A stretch of DNA of 64,000 nt from Stieleria magnilauensis (GTDB lineage: Bacteria > Planctomycetota > Planctomycetia > Pirellulales > Pirellulaceae). The stretch covers positions 904,394 to 968,393 of the forward strand of contig CP036432.1 of assembly GCA_007753675.1 (NCBI GenBank), written 5' to 3'. Every line of letters starts with the position of its first letter. Position 1 is the stretch's first letter. Of the stretch, positions 37,011-45,500 are shown one piece after another. Both the position numbers and the translations under genes were made by a program. The notes beneath the pieces are model-generated. The model had not been told where the DNA came from and searched no databases. It was given only the letters and a program-made list of their open reading frames with translations.

Positions 37011-38360
37011 CTACGCTTGTGACGGGTGGACGTAGGGCTTGCGGTAGGGGCGTTTCAGCTTGGACGTCGCTTCGTCGTCACCGACGATCGTGTGCGTCGT
37101 GGGGTCGAATTCCAGCGACCGCCCCAGTTCCATCGACACATTCGCCATGATGCAGGACGCACTGGAAATGTGACCTTGTTCGATATCAGCGATCGGCTTG
37201 GACCGTTGATCGATCGCGTCCAAAAAGTCTCGCATGTGTCCGCGGATTGCCGAAGCGACATGCAATTCCAGACGCCAATCTTTCTGGTCGGCGATGTCCG
37301 TGGGATACTTGTCGGTTTCGATCAGCTTTTCACCGGTCAACTTTTGGCCGCCGCCGCGGGGCGTGAACTCGTATTTGTGAACGTCCAATTTTAATGTTCC
37401 CCGATCACCGTAGATGATTCCGGCCCATGGCCATTCCGGATCGGGTGCGTTGCCCCAACTGCGATGCATCCAATTGATGTCCAGCTCGTCGAATTCATAG
37501 CGAGCCGATTGGGTGTCCGAAATGTTTGCCTTGGAATCGTGGTCGACGTAAATACCGCCGCTGCTGCTGATCCGTTTGGGCCAGCCCAGACCGAGCTGCC
37601 AACGCACCATGTCCAGCATGTGAACGCACATGTCACCGACGATGCCGTTGCCATACTCCATGAACGCACGCCAAGATCGCGGATGCACCAATTCGTTGTA
37701 GGGACGCATCGGTGCCGGTCCTGTCCAGGTTTCGTAATCCAGGTACTCCGGCGGCGCGGTGTCCGGCGGATTCTTTCTCGCTCGCATGTGGTAGTAACAA
37801 CAGACTTCCGCGTGCGCGACATCGCCGAGCAGTCCCGCGTCGACGACACGCTGTTTCGCCTCGATCAAATGCGGCGTGCTTCTGCGTTGCGTGCCGACTT
37901 GGACCACTCGGTCGTTGGCCCGCGCCGCGTCCAACATCGCTTTGCTCTCCAGCACGTCGACGCCCGTCGGTTTTTGGACGTAGACGTCGGCGCCCGACTG
38001 GACCGCCGCGATCATGGGTAAGGCATGCCAGTGATCGGGCGTGGCCACCAGGACAATGTCCAAGTCTTTTTCGGCCAGCATCTCGGTGTACTGGCCGTAG
38101 GTGCGAGGCCGTTGTTTGGAAACCTGCCGTGTCGCGAACAAGTCCGCGGCTTCGTTGAGCATGTTCGAATCGACGTCGCATAACGAAACGACTTCCACCG
38201 GTTCAATGTTCAGCAATTGCAGCAAGTCGCACTTTCCGTACCAGCCACATCCGATCAAGCCGACGCGACGTTTCGTGTCACCCGCCGCGGCATAGGCGTG
38301 GCGTGTGGCGGCTGCGGATGCAGCCAGTGCGGATCCGGCGAGAAATTTCCGGCGATCCAT
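37011..38360 (-). CDS. Tat-exported Gfo/Idh/MocA-family oxidoreductase
   Basis: NAD(P)-dependent sugar-type dehydrogenase of 449 residues. ATG 38360 is chosen because MDRRKFLAGSALAASAAATR is a twin-arginine signal (the frame is open 50 codons further). The Rossmann motif is VGLIGCGWYGKCD, then VVSLCDVDSNM. The catalytic-lysine region is ADVYVQKPTGVDV, close to the usual EKP. C-terminal domain features include VCCYYHMRARKN, GNGIVGDMCVHMLDM and GTLKLDVHKYEF. Such exported enzymes often act on glycosides or polyols in planctomycetes. It follows a sulfatase on the same strand by 146 bp, so the two may be co-transcribed. Confidence 0.88.
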   Translation of the reverse strand: MDRRKFLAGSALAASAAATRHAYAAAGDTKRRVGLIGCGWYGKCDLLQLLNIEPVEVVSLCDVDSNMLNEAADLFATRQVSKQRPRTYGQYTEMLAEKDLDIVLVATPDHWHALPMIAAVQSGADVYVQKPTGVDVLESKAMLDAARANDRVVQVGTQRRSTPHLIEAKQRVVDAGLLGDVAHAEVCCYYHMRARKNPPDTAPPEYLDYETWTGPAPMRPYNELVHPRSWRAFMEYGNGIVGDMCVHMLDMVRWQLGLGWPKRISSSGGIYVDHDSKANISDTQSARYEFDELDINWMHRSWGNAPDPEWPWAGIIYGDRGTLKLDVHKYEFTPRGGGQKLTGEKLIETDKYPTDIADQKDWRLELHVASAIRGHMRDFLDAIDQRSKPIADIEQGHISSASCIMANVSMELGRSLEFDPTTHTIVGDDEATSKLKRPYRKPYVHPSQA

Positions 38361-38452
38361 GTTGCGATGTCCATGAATGAGAAGAGGAGGGACAGATCGT
38401 TCCAGTATCGCCTGTGCGTCGACGACAAGCAACCAAGGAGAGCGTGGGAGAG

Positions 38453-38493
38453 GCTTCCAGCCTGTCAATTCGGCTTCGACAGGCTGGAAGCCA
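38453..38493. repeat. GGCTTCCAGCCTGTC hairpin between sulfatase and oxidoreductase genes
   Basis: GGCTTCCAGCCTGTC (38453-38467) and its exact complement (38479-38493) form a 15-bp stem with an 11-nt loop. There is no T-run. Related GGCTTCCAG(C/T)CTGTC sequences occur near 51605 and 55242, so it is a dispersed palindrome. Confidence 0.8.
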
Positions 38494-38506
38494 TCCCACC
38501 ACTGAC

Positions 38507-39976
38507 TCACCGACCGCGTGATAAATCATTGTCGCGAACTTCGGCCAGTTTCTGTGCCAGCGTCGATCGCATCCTCGCCGCAACGTCTTGGTAATCCGGT
38601 TCATCGATCAGATTTCGATACCCCTGGGGGTCGACGTGGGTATCAAATAACTCCATGCCACCGGATGCGTCTTCCTTGTATTGAATGAACGCAAATCGAT
38701 CCTCGCGAACCAAGAAACCTTTCCGCATCGGTGCGACGCTGAAGGCGAATTCGCGAACCTGGTGTTCGGGATCCTCCAACATCATCGAGATGTCTTTGCC
38801 TTGCACATGCTCCGGGATCGGCAACCCGCACAGGGACGCCACGGTCGGGTACAGGTCCAACAGTTCGACAAAGCTGTGGCAGACCGCGGGCTTCTTTCCG
38901 GGCACGCGGATGATCAGTGGCACGCCCGCCGATTCGTCTCGCAGTGAAACCTTGGCCCAAAAATCGTGTTCGCCCAAGTGGTAGCCGTGGTCGCTGGTGA
39001 AGATCACGATCGTGTTGTCTTCTTGGCCGGACGACTTGAGCGCGTCGAGCACCTTGCCGACCTGAGCGTCCATGTAGGCGACCGACGCATAGTAGCCCCC
39101 GACGGCTTTCTTTTGCCGCCGCACATCCATCTTCATGTTTTGGCTGGTTTTGTAATTGATGCCGGCCTTGGGGATGTCGTCCCAGTCGCCGTCGATCTTG
39201 GGCGGCAGTTCCAATTTGCTGTACGGCTTGTAAGGCGGGAAGTAAGACGCCGGCGCGACGAAGGGCACGTGGGGGCGCACAAATCCGACGCCTAACCAAA
39301 ACGGTTCTTCACGCGCCTGTGCGATCAACTCACAGGCCTTTGCCGCCGTCTTGCCGTCGCTGTGAATGTCATCACCGCCGTCGGCTTCGACCACGACGAA
39401 CGTGTTTCCGCCGACCACGGGTTTCTTGCCATCGGGATTGCCTTCCAACGTCTCGCCATCGCCGGCGGCACGCCACTCCGGCCCAGGACTGTTGAACCGC
39501 TCGGTCCATGACAAAACGTCGTCGGCTCCGTTGTAGTCACGCCCCGGTCCGTGATCTTCGACCCCACCGGGAACCCCCATGTGAAAGATCTTGCTGACCC
39601 GCGCGGCATAATAGCCGTTGTTCTTGAAATGCTGAGACCAGGTCGCGCGGTCGCCGATCTGGGGTCGCGGATTCTTGTATCCCAACACCCCCGTTGCGTG
39701 CGGATAGAACCCCGACATGAATGAGGCACGCGACGGACCGCAATAGGTCCCTTGGCAATAAGCCCGCGTGAATCGGGTTCCGCTGGCGGCCAATGCGTCG
39801 ATGTTGGGAGTCTGGCAGACCGTGTTTCCGTAGCACGATAACGCGGTGTACGTCAGGTCATCCGAAATGATGAACAACACGTTCATCCGATCGCCGCGGG
39901 ATTCGGCGCTGGCGTTCGGGTGGATTGACAGTGCCAGCAGCAAACACGCGGTGGCGGAGAAGAACAGTTGTTTCAT
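38507..39976 (-). CDS. Secreted sulfatase (iduronate-2-sulfatase/choline-sulfatase-like)
   Basis: A 489-residue exported sulfatase. ATG 39976 gives signal peptide MKQLFFSATACLLLALSIHP, cleaved near ASA. MNVLFIISDDLTYTALSCYG provides the metal Asp pair and CGPSR (YCGPSRASFMSG) the formylglycine motif, a permitted variant of CxPSR. IFTSDHGYHLGEHDFWAKVS carries the second metal Asp-His. The overall pattern is close to the iduronate-2-sulfatase-like group common in planctomycetes. It lies upstream of the Tat-exported oxidoreductase. Substrate unknown; a sulfated polysaccharide is likely. Confidence 0.9.
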   Translation of the reverse strand: MKQLFFSATACLLLALSIHPNASAESRGDRMNVLFIISDDLTYTALSCYGNTVCQTPNIDALAASGTRFTRAYCQGTYCGPSRASFMSGFYPHATGVLGYKNPRPQIGDRATWSQHFKNNGYYAARVSKIFHMGVPGGVEDHGPGRDYNGADDVLSWTERFNSPGPEWRAAGDGETLEGNPDGKKPVVGGNTFVVVEADGGDDIHSDGKTAAKACELIAQAREEPFWLGVGFVRPHVPFVAPASYFPPYKPYSKLELPPKIDGDWDDIPKAGINYKTSQNMKMDVRRQKKAVGGYYASVAYMDAQVGKVLDALKSSGQEDNTIVIFTSDHGYHLGEHDFWAKVSLRDESAGVPLIIRVPGKKPAVCHSFVELLDLYPTVASLCGLPIPEHVQGKDISMMLEDPEHQVREFAFSVAPMRKGFLVREDRFAFIQYKEDASGGMELFDTHVDPQGYRNLIDEPDYQDVAARMRSTLAQKLAEVRDNDLSRGR

Positions 39977-40164
39977 CGCGGATGCATCTCAACGGGCGGG
40001 ATGGTTCAAGGTAGCGCAGGTCCTACAAGATACACGATGGGTTGGGGACACCGTGTCGGTGTGGCTCGCGATGTCGCTGGTAAGATTGACTCATTCGAGA
40101 ATTAAGTATGCGACGGAGTTCGCCGGCGAGGGACGCCGATTTAATTTCTGACGGATATGGCACC

Positions 40165-40217
40165 CTTCTCCCCCACAAATCGTTAACAAGCTTGCTTGTC
40201 GATTTGTGGGGGAGAAG
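40165..40217. repeat. Long near-perfect hairpin
   Basis: An 18-bp perfect stem (CTTCTCCCCCACAAATCG, 40165-40182, with its complement 40200-40217) encloses TTA plus a further 6-bp stem ACAAGC-TT-GCTTGT. This 53-nt structure has a single 3-nt bulge. Nothing else is recognised in 39977-40555 apart from a weak hairpin with T-run at about 40285-40305 (TACCTTACGGTA then T7). Confidence 0.85.
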
Positions 40218-40555
40218 CACTGTCATGGCCGAACTTGATTTAGCTCGCATTGGCGAGGTGCGCGCGAACGCCTAGCGGCATTACCTTACGGTAACTTTTT
40301 TTAGTCTTAAAGTCCAATGGCTTGTCGGCTTGCTGAGCACGTCTCAGTCAGCATGAATGGTTCAGTCTCGCCACCCTGGTAGATATCCGAAGCTTAGGAG
40401 CCTCACACTGTCTTATCCGGCGTTTGAACCGCTGACAGAGCATCACACTTCTTCCACGGGCTTGTTGACTGCAGCTTCGAGAAGCCGCGTCTGCCCTCGG
40501 GCTGTAGACGATGTTATCAGTGTGCAAGTGAAAGCACGACAAGTCAACGCGGGCC

Positions 40556-42121
40556 CTAAGCTTCGGACGAGTTTGATTCTACCTTAGATGCCTGACGAAC
40601 TCCAAGTCGAACCAGAAGAGGAATGAGCAGATCGCCGATCGATACGGCTCCGCGGCGTTTTTTATTTGCCAGCTTGGCGAAGGGTTTTGCTTCTTCGCTA
40701 TAGACCGACTTGGGAAGCCACTTGAGAGCTTCATTCATATCAGCAACCGTTTGATCAAGCGGCGTGCCGTGTTCGATATAAAACTTCCATAGCTTTTTCA
40801 GCAGGCACTCCCGGTCGACGTGCTTACCTCGCCACACTTGGCGTCCGCTGACGATCTGGAAAACCATTCGGTTAGCTCGGTTAGCCATTCGACACTGGCG
40901 ATCGAGCGTGCAGATATCTTTGCTCTTCCACAAAGCAGCCAAGCCACGGTAGTACGGATGGCATTTGATCAAGTTCTTTGCAACGAGAATGCAAGCGGAA
41001 CGCAGTCGACGATTGCAGTTTTTGGCGACGGAACCGCTTCGGTCAATTTCATCACTTTGGTATCGAGCAGGGTAAAGCCCGGCGCGTCCGTTGATCGCAA
41101 TGGCAGTTGCATAGTGCTCGATCGGTCCAGCTTCGCCCGCATACTCACCTGCGGAAACAACGTTGATCCCAGTGACAGAGAGAAGCAATATATATGGCGT
41201 TTTCACGAGAAAATGCGCCGTTTCTTGTTCAATCTGGCTGATCTGTTCGTTGAGCAATTCGCGTATCTCATTTAGCTGTTTCCATTGCTTGGTCAACAAC
41301 GGGTACAACGGATCGGGTTGAACTGCCTGAGCACTCCACGCAAAGATCTTGTCGAGTGTTGTTTTTTGAACTCGAGTCTTGTTCTTGCGAAGGTACTTTG
41401 CCATGCCGGTTTGCTTCGCTTTTTTGATCGCCTCGTCAGACGGGAATTGTTTCGCGATGATCATCGCAATCGATCCGTTGAAGAGTTTGTCATCATCCCA
41501 AAGATCCGCGTAGCCAGGCATGGATTGATGCAATAACGCTCGCAACTGTACTTGCACCCGTGCGCGTTGCTTGACCAAATTGCGACGCTGCCGACAAAGA
41601 CGTTGCAGTGACAGGTGGGTTTCATCAACGGGCAAGATCGCCAATCCGTATCCGTTGATGGCGGCGTGAAAAATCGCTTCGAGATCGTTAGGGTCAGTCT
41701 TATTGTTGGGGTGAAGCGTCTCTCGATAGTGCGAAGACGCGAAGGGGTGAACCGTCCTTGTGTCGTACCCCGCTTTGCGAAACGCTTGCTGCACGGGTTT
41801 GTGGTAGACACCGGTCATCTCGACGGCGACAATGGAGTCGAGGATCCCTTCGGCTTGACAAGCTGCATCAACGAGTTGGACCATTGCTGCGAGAGCGCCA
41901 GCACTGTGCTCGACCGAAGTTGGTTCGACAATGACACGACCAAAGAAGTCACAGAGCATCCAGATCGACCGTCGCTTGGCACAGTCCACCGAAACGATAC
42001 CGAATTTCTGAGGGCCTGCCTGTTGGACTCGTTCCTGGATGACACCGGATGGCTTTCCGATGTAGCGTCGCTTGGTAGCCTTGCAGGCGGATTTTCGACT
42101 AGATTTTTTCGTAACGGCCAT
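40556..42121 (-). CDS. IS110-family transposase, second type
   Basis: A 521-residue DEDD recombinase unlike the 423-residue one at 15500. The N-terminus is a basic stretch (MAVTKKSSRKSACKATKRRY). The RuvC-like domain includes FGIVSVDCAKRRSIWMLCDF, VAVEMTGVYHKPVQQA and the NNKTDPNDLEAIFHA segment. The C-terminal Transposase_20 domain shows LLLSVTGINVVSAGEYAGEA, AINGRAGLYPARYQSDEIDR and RRLRSACILVA. It is longer than most IS110 proteins. Non-coding DNA of about 340 bp lies after the stop (to the hairpin at 40165) and of more than 200 bp before the start, either of which could hold a bridge RNA. I could not fix the element ends because there is no second copy to compare. No stops interrupt it. 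Confidence 0.85.
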   Translation of the reverse strand: MAVTKKSSRKSACKATKRRYIGKPSGVIQERVQQAGPQKFGIVSVDCAKRRSIWMLCDFFGRVIVEPTSVEHSAGALAAMVQLVDAACQAEGILDSIVAVEMTGVYHKPVQQAFRKAGYDTRTVHPFASSHYRETLHPNNKTDPNDLEAIFHAAINGYGLAILPVDETHLSLQRLCRQRRNLVKQRARVQVQLRALLHQSMPGYADLWDDDKLFNGSIAMIIAKQFPSDEAIKKAKQTGMAKYLRKNKTRVQKTTLDKIFAWSAQAVQPDPLYPLLTKQWKQLNEIRELLNEQISQIEQETAHFLVKTPYILLLSVTGINVVSAGEYAGEAGPIEHYATAIAINGRAGLYPARYQSDEIDRSGSVAKNCNRRLRSACILVAKNLIKCHPYYRGLAALWKSKDICTLDRQCRMANRANRMVFQIVSGRQVWRGKHVDRECLLKKLWKFYIEHGTPLDQTVADMNEALKWLPKSVYSEEAKPFAKLANKKRRGAVSIGDLLIPLLVRLGVRQASKVESNSSEA

Positions 42122-42336
42122 TTGAGTTCTCTACAAATTGGAAGTGTTGAAAAGTTCTTCCAATTGAGCACTCGAATGGTCTTTGTCTAGATTTTTCACG
42201 ATCTAGGGGCATACCAGGGCTGGGGATGAGGGGGCTGGGGATCGATTTTGTAGCCATCTCACCGGGCGCAGAACATACGGTTGGGCGGTTGTACTTGATA
42301 CCATTGCGGCCCCTATGTGTTGCCCCTCACCCCCAG

Positions 42337-42395
42337 CCCCTCTCCCCAAAAAACGCTCGACGCTTCGCGTGTTTGGCATTTTTTGGGGAGAGGGG
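42337..42395. repeat. Palindrome CCCCTCTCCCCAAAAAA
   Basis: CCCCTCTCCCCAAAAAA (42337-42353) has its complement TTTTTTGGGGAGAGGGG at 42379-42395 around a loop of about 25 nt that contains CGCTCGACGCTTCGCG. Between the IS110 gene and the giant dehydrogenase (42122-42571) there is also a small AATTGGAAG..CTTCCAATT hairpin near 42135-42164. Confidence 0.8.
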
Positions 42396-42571
42396 AGGCA
42401 GTGAATTTTAGAGAGATCCGGCAGTAATAAAATCCACATCCAAAAACGGCGTGAATGGCAAGCAGGATGCTTACTCCACTTGCAAGGCGGGGCCTTGGAG
42501 CGACGTGCATCCGCGTGACGGCCGTTGTAGAATACGTCCCCCCGCCGTTTCCCTTCCCCACCCTCGCCGGC

Positions 42572-45500
42572 ATGCTTCCGATGCAGAATCACAGCCTCAC
42601 GCTTTCCTCTCGCAGTCTTCTGTGGGTCGCGATTTCGATTGTTACCGCTCTTGGCCACCTTGATCTGTCTGCCGCAGACGACCATGTGCTGCACCAGTTC
42701 GAACGAAAGCAATTGACCGGAATTTACTTCTCCGAAGGCGTCTCCGCGGGAGACATCAACGGTGACGGCGTCAAGGATGTTGTTTATGGACCCTATTGGT
42801 TCGAGGGACCGGATTACGAATCGAAGCACGAGATCTATCCGCCGGTTCCGCAAGACATGAACCGCTATGCGGACAACTTTTTCTCGTGGATCGATGACTT
42901 CAACGACGACGGGTGGAATGACATCTTCGTCGTGGGATTCCCAGGCACGCCGGCGTACGTTTACGAAAATCCCCAGCAGGCGGGACTCGATGCCCACTGG
43001 AAAAAGCACCAAGTGTTTGACTGGGTGTCCAACGAGTCGCCCGAATTGATCAACTTGCTCGGCGATGAACGGCCTGAACTGGTCTGTACGCGGGACGGCT
43101 TTTTCGGTTTCGCCACCATCGATCCCGACGACCCGTTGGGAACATGGCAGTTTCATGCCATTTCGCCGCGGATGGCCGCGCCACGGTTTGGGCACGGACT
43201 GGGAATCGGCGACGTCAACAGTGACGACCGGTTGGACATCATCCATGCCAACGGATGGTTCGAACAACCAGAAACCGACCCGTTGACCTCGCGTTGGATG
43301 CATCACGAAGCGAAGCTTTGCGGCGGCAGCGGCGGCGCGGAGATGTACGCCTATGATGTCGACGGCGACGGGGACAACGACATCATCACCAGCGACTCGG
43401 CGCACAACTTTGGATTGTCTTGGTTTGAACAGATCGTCGACGGCGAACAGCGCACGTTCAAACAGCATCTGATCATGGGGGCGCACCCGTCGGAAAACAA
43501 ATACGGGGTTCTGTTCAGCGAGCCCCATTCGGTTGAACTGGCCGATCTCGACGGCGATGGATTGAAAGACATCGTGACGGGAAAGACGTATTGGTCGCAC
43601 CACAAACAAAGCCCGATGTGGGATGCCGGTGCGGTGGTCTACTGGTTTCGCCTCGTTCGCGGCAAAGACGGAGTCGACTGGGTTCCCTACCAAGCCGATG
43701 GTGAAGCCGGGATTGGACGCCAAATCGTGGTCAACGATCTAGACGACGACGGCAATCCGGACATCATCGTCGGCGGCATGAAGGGCGCCCATGTGTTGAG
43801 CCATTCGCGCCAATCGGTCAGCGAAGCGGACTGGATGGCTGCCCAACCCCAACCGTACACCGGCCCCGAGCCGCCCAGCGCCGACAACGCCAACGCACGA
43901 CGCGGCCCGAAGTCCAAAATCGATCCCAAGACCGCGCGAGCTGTCGGTGCGATCGAAGGCGAATCGCTGAAGTTCCGTACGACCGGTGGAGTGGCGCGTG
44001 CCCAGGACATGTCGAATTTCCAAGCCGACACGTGGAGCGGCAAGTCTCAACTGTGGTGGACCGATGCCAGACCGGGAGACACGTTGACGATCCAGTTGCC
44101 ACCGGCAACGGGAGTGATTGACTTGGATGTGGTGCTGACCTGTGCCGTGGACTACGGCATCGTCCAGCTGTCTCTGGACGATCAACCCCTGGGTGACCCC
44201 ATCGACCTTTTCGATCGCCAAGTGGTCACCACCGGCGTGCTGTCGTTTCCGAAACTGTCGTTAAAAGGAAGCAAGCACACGTTGGGCGTCAAAATCGTCG
44301 GCGCCAATCCGAACGCCAAAAAATCGTACATGTTCGCACTCGACTACCTGCGAATCAAGAAATCCGATGGCAGCTACGTGGCCGGGCCGGCACCGCGCAA
44401 CGCCGTGGCCGCAAACGAAGCGGCAAACGTCAGGATTCGTCCCCAAGACATCAACGGACGTGTGCTCAATCTGGGGTTTGAAACCGGAACGCTGGACGAT
44501 TGGACCGCCACCGGTGATGCGTTCGAAGGCCAACCGGTCAAGGGAGACACCGTCAATGCACGTCGCAAAGACATGCAGAGCAATCATGACGGCCAATACT
44601 GGATCGGCGGCTACGAAAAATTTGGGGACGAGCCACAGGGAAGATTGACCTCCGCACCGTTTGTCGTCTCTCAACCCTACGCATCATTTTTGTCCAACGG
44701 AGGCGACCACGAATCGACGAGAGTAGAATTGCTCCGCAAAGACAGCGGCAACGTTTTCTTTCAGAGCAACGGAACCAACAGCGAAACGATGCAACGCGTC
44801 ATCGTGGACCTGCGAGCCCATGTCGGCAAAGAGGTCGTCGTGCGGCTGGTCGACCAATCTCAAGACGGATGGGGGCACGTCAATTTTGACGATTTCCGCT
44901 TGCACGAGAAACCGCCCGCGCGCCCCACACCCGCCATGGTGGTGCTGACTGCGGACGAGTATCCGCACGCCGGGTTGGAAGCCCAACAGGCCGCCGATGC
45001 CATGCAAGTCCCCGACGGGTTTCGCGTCGCTGTCGGTGCCGCCGAACCTGACGTCCAACAACCGATCGCAATGGCGTTGGATGACCGCGGCCGTGTCTGG
45101 ATCGCCGAAGCCTATGAATATCCGATCCGAGCCGAAGGCGACGTCGGACGGGACCGCATCTTGATCTTCGAAGACACCGACGGCGACGGATCGTTGGACA
45201 GCCGAAAGGTTTTTGCCGAAGGACTCAATTTGGTTAGCGGACTGGAAGTCGGCTTCGGCGGTGTGTGGGTCGGCGCAGCACCGTACCTGATGTTCATTCC
45301 CGACAAAGACGGTGACGACGTCCCCGATGCCGAGCCTCAGATTCTGTTGGACGGATGGGGCTATCAAGACACCCACGAAACCCTCAACGCATTTATCTGG
45401 GGGCCCGATGGTTGGTTGTACGGTTGCCACGGCGTGTTCACCCATTCAAGAGTCGGCAAACCGGGAACACCGGACGAGCAACGCACGCCGATCAATTGTG

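Noticed and set aside
42203..43723. 506-codon minus-strand frame
   Set aside because: Overlaps the FG-GAP part of the giant dehydrogenase and a palindrome; no recognisable features.
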